DNA from: Polytrichum commune
Taxonomy: Eukaryota; Streptophyta; Polytrichopsida; Polytrichales; Polytrichaceae
Assembly: GCA_950295325.1 (NCBI GenBank)
Contig: OX485804.1
Location: 15,874,001 to 15,934,000, forward strand
Reading direction: 5' to 3'
DNA: 60,000 nt
Shown: piece after piece, positions 59,633-60,000 of the stretch
Numbering within the stretch: position 1 is the stretch's first letter
Layout: every line of letters begins with the position of its first letter
Made by a program: the position numbers and the translations under genes
Notes under the pieces: generated by a model
What the model was told of the DNA's origin: nothing
What the model saw: the letters and a program-made list of their open reading frames with translations, nothing else
Database searches by the model: none

Positions 59633-60000
59633 GTACGCACTACACAACAGATCCTGTTCAAGTATAGTCGTGGCAGTGAAGTTTTCAATCTGCACCATAA
59701 TCTGGCCCTCAAAATTTCTCGCAATTCCTATGGGGCAAATGGAATCTGTTCCTTAAATTTCAGTATTTCATCAGTCTTCACAGTCTTCACAGTCTTCCCT
59801 CTCCTTCATTGCCCTCTGAATTTTATAACTGGCAGGAGCACATTTTCTATAACCAAATAAGGTAGTGCATAATCATGTACAACTCAATCTTCTCTGGCTG
59901 AGGTGAATCTGTATGACATGTACAACAAACCTTAGTATATGGTATCTTTTCTGCATGAGAAAGAAACACTGTTAAATGTGTCCTTGCGTACTGAAGAGGG

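Overview
This is eukaryotic nuclear DNA, almost certainly from a land plant. It is AT-rich, gene-poor and packed with transposon debris. The best evidence is a complete 11-exon glycolate oxidase gene with a peroxisomal C-terminus, plus a two-exon gene for a small one-pass membrane protein of a kind I know only from plants. I cannot name the species. The gene sequences and the mix of relic elements would suit a non-flowering land plant, but that is inference.

Layout. 0-33 kb holds no confident cellular gene. It contains hAT elements (104-683, 1804-2912, 9728-10141) with exact 8-bp target duplications, several families of short TA-flanked inverted-repeat elements, a pogo-like element (15070-15557), a relic of a Mutator-like terminal repeat (about 17.3-17.8 kb), a G-poor LINE with an RNase H domain (about 18.96-21.47 kb), a Harbinger transposase relic (about 22.07-22.44 kb), an element with two adjacent perfect hairpins (24229-24404), a Harbinger-type MITE (28370-28731) and a tandem array (30.6-32.6 kb) whose units alternate between two types.

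33.3-46.5 kb is the genic island. The membrane-protein gene is on the + strand (exons 34773-35087 and 38178-38333). Its 3.1-kb intron is largely a tandem array of about 250-300-bp units, and the last unit carries the splice acceptor. Glycolate oxidase lies on the - strand (45528 down to 41878). The two genes converge, and between them sits a very young Mutator-like foldback element (39038-40220) with nearly identical 493-bp arms.

46.5-60 kb is again transposon-rich: three 345-351-bp pogo-like MITEs (TA target sites), a decayed pogo/Tigger transposase (about 57.5-57.9 kb), copies of a roughly 370-bp MITE, one of them split by a second LINE (53281-55912), and the partner copy of the repeat at the window start, which shows the empty site of the first hAT insertion. 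At the right edge a possible LURP-one-related exon (59525-59632) is preceded by a degenerate partial duplicate.

The two genes do unrelated jobs: photorespiratory glycolate oxidation in peroxisomes, and an unknown role at a membrane. Most of the rest is explained by class II elements and two decayed LINEs. Runs of 10-19 G or C are unusually frequent and all lie outside coding exons.
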